DNA of 7,942 bases from Gemmatimonadota bacterium (GTDB lineage Bacteria; Gemmatimonadota; Gemmatimonadetes; Gemmatimonadales; Gemmatimonadaceae). The notes below the pieces were generated by a model. It had not been told where the DNA came from. It saw only the letters and a program-made list of their open reading frames with translations, and did no database searches. Location of the stretch: the NCBI GenBank assembly GCA_031127185.1, contig JARIET010000127.1, positions 1 to 7,942 of the forward strand, written 5' to 3'. Made by a program: the position numbers and the translations under genes. Positions within the stretch are counted from its first letter, which is position 1. Each line of letters starts with the position of its first letter. Below are positions 1 to 5,723 of the stretch, one piece after another.

Positions 1-87
1 TGCCAGAACCCTTCGATCACCTATATGGCGCTGACGGCACGTGCGGCGGACTTCGCAGTCGAGGAGTTGAAGCGGCGCAATCTCTAG
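1..87 (+). CDS. GMC family oxidoreductase, C-terminal fragment
   Basis: The window opens inside a gene and reads 28 codons to a TAG at 85-87. The visible peptide has an NPSITYMALTARAADFAVEELK segment near its start. This matches the terminal helix of GMC flavoproteins, where Asn-Pro follows the active site and is followed by a T-x-MAL-A-x-(K/R)-TAD pattern. The complete GMC protein at 2758-4452 ends the same way (NPTWTIMALAWKTADAI), so this fragment looks like a paralogue in the same strand and neighbourhood. The Asn of the NP pair would be the second catalytic residue of the family. Substrate and partners cannot be told from this piece. The stop codon lies directly against a palindromic repeat that starts at 88. 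Family assignment rests on only 28 residues. Confidence 0.7.
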   Translation, partial: CQNPSITYMALTARAADFAVEELKRRNL

Positions 88-265
88 GTATTACTACGCG
101 GACGCGGATGAACGCGGAGCACTGCGGATGAACGCGGATACGGCAAAGGGTAACTGCACTACGTGGTAGTTGCAGTTGCCGTTACCCCTCAGTCGCTGTT
201 GTAGTTGTAGTATCCGCGGAGTTTGGTGTTCAGATCCGCGAAAATCCGCGTCCTCGCAGTAGAAG
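88..265. repeat. Long imperfect palindromic intergenic element, copy 1
   Basis: This 178-bp element fills almost all of the gap between the left-edge GMC gene and pap. Its outer arms pair: GGACGCGGAT at 100-109, three bases, then CGCGGA at 113-118 on the left; ATCCGCG at 234-240, three bases, then ATCCGCGTCC at 244-253 on the right. The pairing extends outward imperfectly (left TTACTACGCG at 91-100; the right edge read in reverse complement is TTCTACTGCG). An inner stem joins GTAACTGCACTAC (150-162) with GTAGTTGCAGTTGCC (166-180). The right half carries a GTTGTA/GTAGTTGTAG run leading into TATCCGCGG at 211-219, which copy 3 repeats without change. No open frame of the neighbouring genes needs it. 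It resembles ERIC- or MITE-type non-autonomous palindromes in architecture, but I do not recognise it as a named family. Confidence 0.85.
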
Positions 266-276
266 CCGGAGCGCCG

Positions 277-1767
277 ATGTTTGAAGATGCCGAGCTGGGC
301 CACAGCGTCAGCAAAGCCGAGTACGCCAGAAAGAGCATCGTCCTGCGCGATGCGCTGCTCGAGGCACAGTACGCGCTCAAGGAGTCGCGCAAATATCCCG
401 TGATCGTCCTGATTGGCGGCGTGGAAGGCGGCGGCCGCGGCGAGACCGTGAATGCCCTCACCTCGTGGATGGATCCGCGGCACGTCGAGGTGAACGGTAT
501 CGGCGAGGCATCCGATGAGGAGATGGAGCGCCCGCGGTTCTGGAGGTTCTGGCGTTCGCTGCCGGCGAAGGGAAAGATCGGGATCTTCTTTGGGTCCTGG
601 TACACTTGGCCCATTGTGAACTCAGTGATGGACCTCAAGAAGCCGCACTGGGCGCGGCTCGAGCGTCGCGTTGGCGAGATCAACCGGTTTGAGCGCATGC
701 TCGCCGATGAAGGTGCCCTGATCCTGAAGTTCTGGTTCCACCTGTCCAAGAAGGCGCAGCGCAAGCGCCTGAAGGAACTCAAAACGAACTCCCTGACGGC
801 CTGGCGCGTCACGCAGAAGGACGAAGACTTCTTCAAGCGCTACGACCGATTCGTTGAGGTCTCCTCGCATGTGCTGGGCGAGACCTCACACGCGCACGCG
901 CCCTGGATCATCGTGGAGGGCACGGACCGACGCTATCGTGAACTCGCGGTGGCCCAGGAGCTGCTTGATGCGCTCAAGAGTCGAGCCGAACGTGGCGTCG
1001 GCACCCCGGCTGCGCCTGCAACACCGGATCCCGGGCCGGACGTGGACTCCGAGCGCACGGTGCTCTCGGAACTCGACCTCACCAAGAAGGTGCCGAAGGC
1101 CAAGTACGAGTCCGAACTGGAGAAGTGGCAGGGCCGGCTCGCCCTGCTCACCCGCCACAAGCGCTTTCGTGACCACTCAGTTGTTGCGGTGTTTGAAGGC
1201 AATGACGCCGCGGGCAAGGGCGGTGCGATCCGGCGCCTCACCGGTGCGGTCGATGCGCGCATGGTGCGGGTCATACCCGTCGCCGCGCCGAACGATGAAG
1301 AGAAGGCGCAACCCTATCTGTGGCGATTCTGGCGGCAGCTGCCGCGTCATGGCCACATTGCCGTCTTCGATCGCTCGTGGTACGGTCGCGTGCTGGTGGA
1401 GCGCGTCGAAGGCTTCTGCTCAACGTGGGACTGGCAGCGCGCCTACAGCGAGATCAATGACTTCGAAGAGGAGATGACGGGCCACGGCACCGTGGTCGTC
1501 AAGTTCTGGCTCGCCATATCCAAGCAGGAACAGCTCACGCGGTTCAAGGAGCGCGCAGCGGTGTCATTCAAGAGTTTCAAGATTACGGACGAAGACTGGC
1601 GGAACCGCAAGAAATGGGATGCATATTCCGGCGCCGTCTGCGATATGGTCACGCATACGTCAACGAGCCGCGCGCCCTGGACGCTGGTCGAGGCCAACGA
1701 CAAGTACTACGCGCGGATCAAAGTGCTCAAGACCTTGTACGAGCGACTGGACTCAGTGCTCGGGTAG
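277..1767 (+). CDS. pap: Polyphosphate:AMP phosphotransferase (tandem-domain PPK2, class II)
   Basis: This cytoplasmic enzyme is predicted to transfer phosphate from polyphosphate to AMP, giving ADP, and so ties polyphosphate stores to the adenylate pool. The 496-residue product has two PPK2 domains, as in class II PPK2 proteins of about 500 residues. The C-terminal domain (about 270-496) has an intact Walker A, GNDAAGKGG (308-316), and Walker B, FDRSWYGR (364-371), followed by VERVEGF. The N-terminal domain (about 11-235) has the same fold signature (RFWRFWRSLP against YLWRFWRQLP) but a degenerate loop, GGVEGGGRG (47-55), and FFGSWYTW (104-111) in place of FDRSWYGR. It is therefore probably non-catalytic, as known for this class. 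A Pro/Ala-rich linker lies at 243-256. The start at 277 has GGAG at 268-271; an in-frame TTG at 223 lies inside the repeat and is unlikely. No operon partner is visible. Confidence 0.93.
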   Translation: MFEDAELGHSVSKAEYARKSIVLRDALLEAQYALKESRKYPVIVLIGGVEGGGRGETVNALTSWMDPRHVEVNGIGEASDEEMERPRFWRFWRSLPAKGKIGIFFGSWYTWPIVNSVMDLKKPHWARLERRVGEINRFERMLADEGALILKFWFHLSKKAQRKRLKELKTNSLTAWRVTQKDEDFFKRYDRFVEVSSHVLGETSHAHAPWIIVEGTDRRYRELAVAQELLDALKSRAERGVGTPAAPATPDPGPDVDSERTVLSELDLTKKVPKAKYESELEKWQGRLALLTRHKRFRDHSVVAVFEGNDAAGKGGAIRRLTGAVDARMVRVIPVAAPNDEEKAQPYLWRFWRQLPRHGHIAVFDRSWYGRVLVERVEGFCSTWDWQRAYSEINDFEEEMTGHGTVVVKFWLAISKQEQLTRFKERAAVSFKSFKITDEDWRNRKKWDAYSGAVCDMVTHTSTSRAPWTLVEANDKYYARIKVLKTLYERLDSVLG

Positions 1768-1874
1768 GTAATACGGCGGGGACGCGGATTCTCGCGGATA
1801 CCTCCGGATCCACGCGGATACTGCTGGGGGTAACGGCACTACGCGAGCGGCGCAAGTGCAGTGCCCCCCCCCCC
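1768..1874. repeat. Palindromic intergenic element, copy 2, left half only
   Basis: This is a truncated member of the same family as the elements at 88-265 and 2533-2711. It begins directly after the pap stop and carries GGACGCGGAT at 1780-1789, then CGCGGAT units near 1793 and 1813 and a CGGAT at 1804. It then runs into the inner-stem sequence GGGGGTAACGGCACTACGCG (1826-1845). From about 1778 to 1850 it matches the left half of copy 3 with only a handful of differences. The right arm (the GTTGTAG run and the ATCCGCG pair) is absent: after 1850 the similarity fades, and an 11-base C run (1864-1874) leads almost directly to the end of the lipoprotein gene. The right arm could have been lost by deletion, or replaced when the neighbouring gene arrived. 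Confidence 0.8.
1826..1869. terminator. Candidate bidirectional hairpin between convergent genes
   Basis: The inner part of the truncated repeat can fold into an interrupted stem. GGGGG (1826-1830) pairs with CCCCC (1865-1869), AC (1833-1834) with GT (1861-1862), and GCACT (1836-1840) with AGTGC (1855-1859), leaving a 14-base loop. It lies between the 3' ends of pap (+) and the lipoprotein gene (-), where a shared terminator would be expected. There is no T tract on either strand, so intrinsic termination is uncertain and the structure may only be a property of the repeat. Confidence 0.3.
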
Positions 1875-1882
1875 ACTCTGCG

Positions 1883-2437
1883 TCAGCTCTTGACGAGCTT
1901 CATCTCGTTCGTCGCCGAGACCTCGCCGTAGCAAACGACGATGCACTCCCAGTGCGTCCAGGTCAGTGACATCAGGTTCGAGGTGAATGGGCCGAACGCC
2001 TGACCGTTCTTGTAGTTTGTGCCGGTGCAGCCGGTGATCTGGGAGGAACTCACGCAGAGGCGAATGGTCTGCGGAGGAAACGGCACCCAGCCCGCCAACC
2101 CGCACGAGCCGACAGGGGTGAGGCCTGAGTAGCTGACGCTCATGTCCACGTCGATCACGTTCGTGAAACCGGCCACGTCGCGCACATTCCAGGTCACCAT
2201 CCAGTTGGCGCGTCCAACCTCCTGTCGGCTGCCGCACGCATCGGTCTGGATCGTGACGGGAAACGCGATCGCCGTCCTCCATGTGCCCACAAGGCTGCGC
2301 GCGGGCGTAAGTGCGGTGGTTGGCGAATTCGTCAAGCCGGTGACGTCCGACGCGGTGGGACATCCGGCGGCAGAGAGCCAGCATACGGCCCCGCCAACCG
2401 CTGCGATGAAGCGCTTCAGGCGGAATCCGGTGGACAT
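1883..2437 (-). CDS. Secreted protein or lipoprotein of unknown function
   Basis: The 184-residue product starts with a basic n-region (FRLKR) and a hydrophobic stretch ending in LSAAGC, so Cys26 is a plausible lipidation site. The residue at -3 is Ala rather than the preferred Leu, so ordinary signal peptidase cleavage is also possible. The mature part begins with a Ser/Thr/Pro-rich spacer (about 27-47), then LVGTW (49-53), a motif position shared with lipocalin-like and other small beta-sandwich proteins. Alternating Val/Ile/Thr strands follow. Seven further cysteines (68, 112, 128, 137, 165, 169 and Cys19 in the signal) suggest disulfides in the exported form. The ATG at 2435-2437 is preceded by GAGG four bases upstream. 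The gene stands alone on the - strand, convergent with pap and divergent from the GMC operon, between two repeat copies. I do not recognise a family. Confidence 0.72.
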   Translation of the reverse strand: MSTGFRLKRFIAAVGGAVCWLSAAGCPTASDVTGLTNSPTTALTPARSLVGTWRTAIAFPVTIQTDACGSRQEVGRANWMVTWNVRDVAGFTNVIDVDMSVSYSGLTPVGSCGLAGWVPFPPQTIRLCVSSSQITGCTGTNYKNGQAFGPFTSNLMSLTWTHWECIVVCYGEVSATNEMKLVKS

Positions 2438-2465
2438 CTAGCCTCGCGGTGCCAGAGGAGGGCCA

Positions 2466-2471
2466 ATCATA
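2466..2471 (-). promoter_or_regulatory. Candidate -10 box for the lipoprotein gene
   Basis: Read on the - strand this is TATGAT, five of six matches to the sigma-70 -10 consensus. It lies 28 bases before the ATG of the gene at 1883-2437. No convincing -35 hexamer is found 16-18 bases upstream, so this is a weak, position-based suggestion. Confidence 0.25.
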
Positions 2472-2532
2472 GCCCCGTCGGTAGACAATAGCTACAGCGC
2501 GCGCAGAACCGCGCATCCTGCCGGCGACGTGA

Positions 2533-2711
2533 GTTCTACGGCCGGGACGCGGATTCTCGCGGATGCCTCCGGATCCACGCGGATACTACCGGGGGTAACG
2601 GCACTACGCGAGCGGTGTAGTTGCCGTTCCTCCATCAGTTGTCGTTGTAGTTGTAGTATCCGCGGTGTTCAGCGGTTTCATCCGCGCAAATCCGCGTCCA
2701 CGCAGTAAAAC
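2533..2711. repeat. Long imperfect palindromic intergenic element, copy 3
   Basis: This full-length 179-bp copy fills most of the 320-base gap between the divergent lipoprotein and GMC genes. Its nested stems are cleaner than in copy 1. The outer stem joins GGACGCGGAT (2545-2554) plus CGCGGAT (2558-2564) to ATCCGCG (2680-2686) plus ATCCGCGTCC (2690-2699), with equal 3-base gaps on both sides. The middle stem joins CGCGGATACTAC (2578-2589) to GTAGTATCCGCG (2653-2664), a perfect 12 bp. The inner stem joins AACGGCACTAC (2597-2607) to GTAGTTGCCGTT (2617-2628) with one bulge. The left half is nearly identical to copy 2, and the right centre is identical to copy 1 over about 22 bases. The remainder of the gap (2438-2532 and 2712-2757) shows only a possible -10 for the lipoprotein gene and no clear promoter for the GMC operon. 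Confidence 0.87.
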
Positions 2712-2757
2712 CCGGCTTCGGTAGCGAACCGGAAGCACGTGCAGCATTTTCGGGGCT

Positions 2758-4452
2758 ATGCAGACCCAGCCCAAACGAATCGAGTACGACGTGTGCATCG
2801 TCGGCTCGGGAGCCGGCGGCGGAATGGCCGCGCACGCGCTCACCAAGGCAGGTGCCAGCGTTGTGATGCTCGAGGCCGGCGGGTGGTGGGACAACACCCG
2901 CGACTCGCAAATGCTCACCTGGCCCTGGCAGACGCCGCGTCGCGGCGCGAGTACCCGCGAGCGCCCGTTTGGAGAATACGACGCTTGCATCGGTGGCTGG
3001 GACATCGATGGCGAGCCGTTCACCCGTGCCGAGGGCACGAGGTTCGACTGGTGGCGCGCGCGAATGCTTGGTGGGCGCACGAATCATTGGGGCCGCATCT
3101 CGCTCCGCTTTGGCCCCGACGACTTCCGTGGCAAGACGCTCGACGGCCTCGGCGATGACTGGCCCATCTCGTACGACGACATCAAGCCGTGGTACGACAA
3201 GGTCGATGACCTGATCGGCATCTTCGGATCCAATGAAGGGCTGCGCAACCATCCGGACGGCAACTTTCAGCCGGCGCCGGCTCCGCGGTGTCGCGAGGTG
3301 ATGGTCAAGAAAGCCAGCGATCGGCTCAACATCACCTGCATTCCCTCGCGACTCTCAATCCTTACAAAGCCTATCCACGGGCGGATGGCCTGCCACTACT
3401 GCGGGCAGTGTAACCGTGGCTGCAGCGCGAACTCGAACTTTACATCGCCGAATGTGCTGCTCTTCCCGGCGCAGAAGACCGGAAAGCTCGCGATCATCAC
3501 GAACGCGATGGCGCGCGAGGTCACGCTGGGCGACGACGGCCGCGCCACTGGCGTCAGCTACATCGACAAGGTGAACGGCGTGGACACGCACGTGCGTGCG
3601 AAAGTGGTCGTGCTCGCGGCGAGCGCACTCGAAAGTGTGCGCATCATGCTGAACTCCAAGTCGAGCAAGCATCCCAACGGCCTCGCCAACTCCAGCGGTA
3701 CGCTGGGCAAGTACATCACCGATACCACGGGTGCCGGCGTCTCAGGCTTCATCCCGCGCATGGTGGATCAACCGCGGCACAACTGCGACGGCGTCGGCGG
3801 GTTGCACGTCTACATGCCGTGGTGGCTCGACAACAAGAAGCTCGACTTCCCGCGCGGCTACCACATTGAAGTGTGGGGCGGGATGGGCGTGCCCGGCCAC
3901 GGATTCTTTGGCGGTATGCATCGGTATCCGCCGGGCGGGGGCTACGGCGCAACGCTCAAGAACGACTACCGCCGCTACTTCGGCACGACCATCGGCTTCG
4001 ATGGGCGCGGCGAGATGATTCCGAACGACAAATCGTATTGCGAGATCGACCCGCTGGTGAAGGACCGCTACGGCATTCCTGTGCTGCGCCTGAACTGGGC
4101 GTGGACCGACCACGAGCACAATCAGGTGAAGCACATGCAGGAGACGTTCCGCGCCATCATCGCGGAGATGGGCGGCCAGGTCTTCAGTCCGATGCCGACC
4201 AAGGAGCGGGGCTACGGCATCTCCAATGGCGGCTCCATCATCCACGAGGCCGGCGGTGCGCGGATGGGGAACGATCCAGGTTCGTCGGTGCTCAATGCCG
4301 ACTGTCAGGCACACGAGTGCAAGAATCTGTTCGTCGCCGACGGCGCGCCGTTCGTGGGGCAGGCCGACAAGAATCCCACCTGGACCATCATGGCGCTTGC
4401 CTGGAAGACCGCCGATGCGATCACGCGCAAGATGAATGCGAGGGAGCTATGA
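2758..4452 (+). CDS. GMC oxidoreductase, catalytic FAD subunit of a gluconate/glucose-dehydrogenase-like complex
   Basis: The 564-residue flavoprotein is expected to oxidise a sugar, sugar acid or alcohol and pass electrons to a membrane-linked acceptor. The N-terminus has a dinucleotide-binding fold, VCIVGSGAGGGMAA (12-25), ending at LEAGG (38-42). GGRTNHWGR (105-113) is the GMC flavin-contact motif. The C-terminal half has His496 in IIHEAGGARMG and Asn539 in KNPTWTIMAL, the expected catalytic pair. C212, C215, C218 and C222 (CHYCGQCNRGC) form a tight cysteine cluster. In bacterial FAD-dependent glucose dehydrogenase complexes, cysteines in this region hold a 3Fe-4S cluster that relays electrons. 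There is no signal peptide. The stop overlaps the next start (ATGA), which points to translational coupling with the Tat-signal subunit and export as a complex. The SD sequence is weak (GGGG close to the ATG at 2758). Substrate is not predictable from the sequence. Confidence 0.92.
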   Translation: MQTQPKRIEYDVCIVGSGAGGGMAAHALTKAGASVVMLEAGGWWDNTRDSQMLTWPWQTPRRGASTRERPFGEYDACIGGWDIDGEPFTRAEGTRFDWWRARMLGGRTNHWGRISLRFGPDDFRGKTLDGLGDDWPISYDDIKPWYDKVDDLIGIFGSNEGLRNHPDGNFQPAPAPRCREVMVKKASDRLNITCIPSRLSILTKPIHGRMACHYCGQCNRGCSANSNFTSPNVLLFPAQKTGKLAIITNAMAREVTLGDDGRATGVSYIDKVNGVDTHVRAKVVVLAASALESVRIMLNSKSSKHPNGLANSSGTLGKYITDTTGAGVSGFIPRMVDQPRHNCDGVGGLHVYMPWWLDNKKLDFPRGYHIEVWGGMGVPGHGFFGGMHRYPPGGGYGATLKNDYRRYFGTTIGFDGRGEMIPNDKSYCEIDPLVKDRYGIPVLRLNWAWTDHEHNQVKHMQETFRAIIAEMGGQVFSPMPTKERGYGISNGGSIIHEAGGARMGNDPGSSVLNADCQAHECKNLFVADGAPFVGQADKNPTWTIMALAWKTADAITRKMNAREL

Positions 4453-5099
4453 AGAACGGCAAGGGCAACCGCGAGTTGACGGCTGACGGTGAACGGTTGA
4501 CGGTTGACGGACTCACCAGGCGTGAGGCCATCACGCTGGGGGCGACTGCGGCCGCAGCGGCGATGCTGCCCATCACTCCGGCCGAAGCGGAGAACGCGGC
4601 GGTCTATGTAGAAGCGGCGCTTCAGGGTGCAGCGCAGGGCGCCGTCTACAAGCCCAAGTGGTTCCAGCCCGACGAGTGGGCTGAAATCAAGGTGATGGTT
4701 GATCTCATCATTCCGCGAGACGCGAAATCCGGAAGCGCAACCGACGCCGGCGTACCGCAATACATGGACTTCTTCTGCAGTGCGTACCCGAGCTATGCCT
4801 GGGTGCGTGAAGCGTTACGCTGGTTCGACGGCGCTGCGTACAACAGTTACGGGAAGTCGTTCGTGAAGTGCACCGACGCAGAGCGTCGCGCGCTTCTCGA
4901 CCAGGTGGCCTGGCCTGCGAAGGCCGCACCTGGGGTGCGCGACGGCGTGAACCATTTCAACCGGTTGCGCGATTTCACCGCGAGCGGGTTTTTCTCCAGC
5001 CGCATGGGTGTGCGCGACATCGGATACATCGGCAATGTCGCGCGCCCCACGTGGAATGGTTGTCCGCCGGCGGCGCTGAGGCACCTCGGGGTGGACTAG
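4449..5099 (+). CDS. Gluconate 2-dehydrogenase subunit 3 family protein with Tat signal
   Basis: This is the small subunit of the dehydrogenase complex (216 residues). It begins in a 4-base overlap with the GMC stop. The n-region contains LTRREAITLG (22-31), a twin-arginine motif, followed by an Ala-rich hydrophobic stretch (30-40) and a likely cleavage site after AEA (45-47). In this enzyme class the small subunit carries the Tat signal and the folded flavoprotein travels with it. The mature domain has WFQPDEWAEIKVMVDLIIPR (71-90) and then DAGVPQYMDFF (99-109), typical of the subunit 3 family. Near the end, MGVRDIGYIGN and GCPPAALRHLGV also fit the family. The first 20 residues before the signal are unusual: they are encoded by an imperfect TTGACGG repeat (4476-4510) and look like an added extension. 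The cytochrome c subunit often found with such pairs is not in the window. Confidence 0.87.
   Translation: MKNGKGNRELTADGERLTVDGLTRREAITLGATAAAAAMLPITPAEAENAAVYVEAALQGAAQGAVYKPKWFQPDEWAEIKVMVDLIIPRDAKSGSATDAGVPQYMDFFCSAYPSYAWVREALRWFDGAAYNSYGKSFVKCTDAERRALLDQVAWPAKAAPGVRDGVNHFNRLRDFTASGFFSSRMGVRDIGYIGNVARPTWNGCPPAALRHLGVD
4476..4510 (+). repeat. Degenerate TTGACGG short repeat inside a signal-peptide leader
   Basis: Five units of the TTGACGG type (TTGACGG, CTGACGG, TGAACGG, TTGACGG, TTGACGG) follow each other at 7-base spacing. The in-frame translation is LTADGERLTVDG, just before the twin-arginine motif of the subunit 3 gene. The period is not a multiple of three, so the peptide repeat is only approximate (LTADG/LTVDG, 21 bases apart). 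Confidence 0.75.
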
Positions 5100-5117
5100 T
5101 CTGACTAAAGTGGCGGG

Positions 5118-5408
5118 ATGAAGAAGAAGACCTACTCGCTCTATGAGACCAAGGCACACCTGTCGGCCATCGTGCGGCAGGTGCGCGAGGGCGATTCGGT
5201 GATCGTGACCGTGCACGGCGAACCAGCCGTGGAGATTCGCCCCGTGGCGAAGAAGACCGCTAAGCCGCTGACGCCGAATGAGGCGCGACGGTTGGAGTTG
5301 ATCGCATTGGGGGAGCTGATCCCGGCGCGGGATCCCCACGCAGCGATCGTACCCGGGAGGCCAAAGCCGGGCGCGCTCAAACGATTCCTTGCAGATCGTA
5401 ACAAGTGA
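5118..5408 (+). CDS. Phd/YefM-family antitoxin
   Basis: The 96-residue protein matches the antitoxin half of a type II toxin-antitoxin pair. The N-terminal part, YSLYETKAHLSAIVRQVREG (6-25) and DSVIVTVHGEPAVEIRPV (26-43), is the Phd/YefM DNA-binding fold: a helix with the ETKAHLS motif, then two strands around a GEPAVEI turn. The C-terminal half (about 50-96), rich in Lys, Arg and Pro and ending ALKRFLADRNK, would be the toxin-binding tail. Such antitoxins usually repress their own operon and neutralise the toxin. The gene starts 18 bases after the subunit 3 stop and its TGA overlaps the GTG start of the PIN fragment (GTGA, 5405-5408), the usual layout of antitoxin and toxin. Because that toxin is broken, this is probably an orphan antitoxin. 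No separate promoter is evident in the 18-base gap. Confidence 0.85.
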   Translation: MKKKTYSLYETKAHLSAIVRQVREGDSVIVTVHGEPAVEIRPVAKKTAKPLTPNEARRLELIALGELIPARDPHAAIVPGRPKPGALKRFLADRNK

Positions 5409-5682
5409 GGGTCGCGTACGTTGACACATCGTTCATTGTCGCGGTGGCGCTCGGAGAGCCCAACAGCGATGCATTGACTGCCACGCTCATGACATTCGAG
5501 CGGGTGACGTCGGCAGCGCTGATGGAGGCCGAACTTCGGGCGACGCTGGATACGTGAGCGGCGCCGATTGCTCTCACCTCGCGACGGCGCTGTATCTGGC
5601 GCCTGAGCAGGGTGCGATGACCTTTCTCACGCTGGACTCGCGGCAGCGAGCTGTCGCCAAAGTCCTCGGATTCAAGACTTGA
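5405..5682 (+). pseudogene. PIN-domain toxin (VapC-like) remnant, internal deletion and frameshift
   Basis: Starting at GTG 5405, the frame encodes MRVAYVDTSFIVAVALGEP, the first strand of a PIN RNase with its Asp, then VTSAALMEAELRATL with the second acidic position (EAEL). It stops at a TGA at 5555-5557 after 50 residues. In another frame, from about 5551 to a TGA at 5680-5682, the sequence reads YVSGADCSHLATALYL and then MTFLTLDSRQRAVAKVLGF, the C-terminal half of the same domain with the two remaining acidic residues (GAD and TLD). PIN toxins of this type are about 125-135 residues; the two parts give about 93, so roughly 35-45 residues from the central helices are missing and the frame is shifted. 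All four acidic positions survive on paper but cannot be made as one protein. A sequencing indel alone would not explain the missing length. Confidence 0.8.
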
Positions 5683-5684
5683 AC

Positions 5685-5711
5685 CGCGCTGCAGACCGGC
5701 ACCGCAGCGCG
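5685..5711. terminator. Candidate hairpin between convergent toxin remnant and symporter gene
   Basis: A perfect 8-bp inverted repeat, CGCGCTGC (5685-5692) and GCAGCGCG (5704-5711), encloses an 11-base loop in the 57-base gap between two convergent 3' ends. It starts two bases after the remnant's stop codon. There is no T run on either side, so termination is inferred from position and stem strength only. Confidence 0.4.
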
Positions 5712-5723
5712 CGCGCGATTCCG

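Noticed and set aside
223..276. In-frame upstream extension of pap beginning at a TTG, adding 18 residues.
   Set aside because: The extension lies inside the palindromic repeat, and its residues do not resemble a PPK2 N-terminus. The ATG at 277 has a GGAG at a suitable distance and starts the recognisable family sequence.
1839..2516. A longer - strand frame (225 codons) overlapping the lipoprotein gene.
   Set aside because: Its translation is rich in Arg, His and Gly with no signal peptide. The frame at 1883-2437 has a signal peptide, lipobox-like LSAAGC and a ribosome binding site. The longer frame also runs through the C run and the repeat.
88..2711. CRISPR array, suggested by the repeated CGCGGAT motifs.
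   Set aside because: The motifs are only 7-10 bases long, spaced 3-5 bases apart, and arranged as inverted arms of a palindrome. There are no regular spacers and no cas genes.
1768..2711. A composite transposon formed by repeat copies 2 and 3 around the lipoprotein gene.
   Set aside because: There is no transposase between the repeats, copy 2 is truncated, and no target-site duplication is visible. Only the direct-repeat arrangement can be supported.
3742..4314. A 190-codon open frame on the - strand within the GMC gene.
   Set aside because: It is fully inside a strongly supported gene and its translation is low-complexity (Val, Ala, His, Arg) with no motif. It is a GC-rich shadow frame.
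5405..5557. A functional 50-residue toxin read from the GTG at 5405.
   Set aside because: It holds only the first strand and second acidic motif of a PIN domain. The remaining acidic residues are in another frame, so it cannot form the active site.
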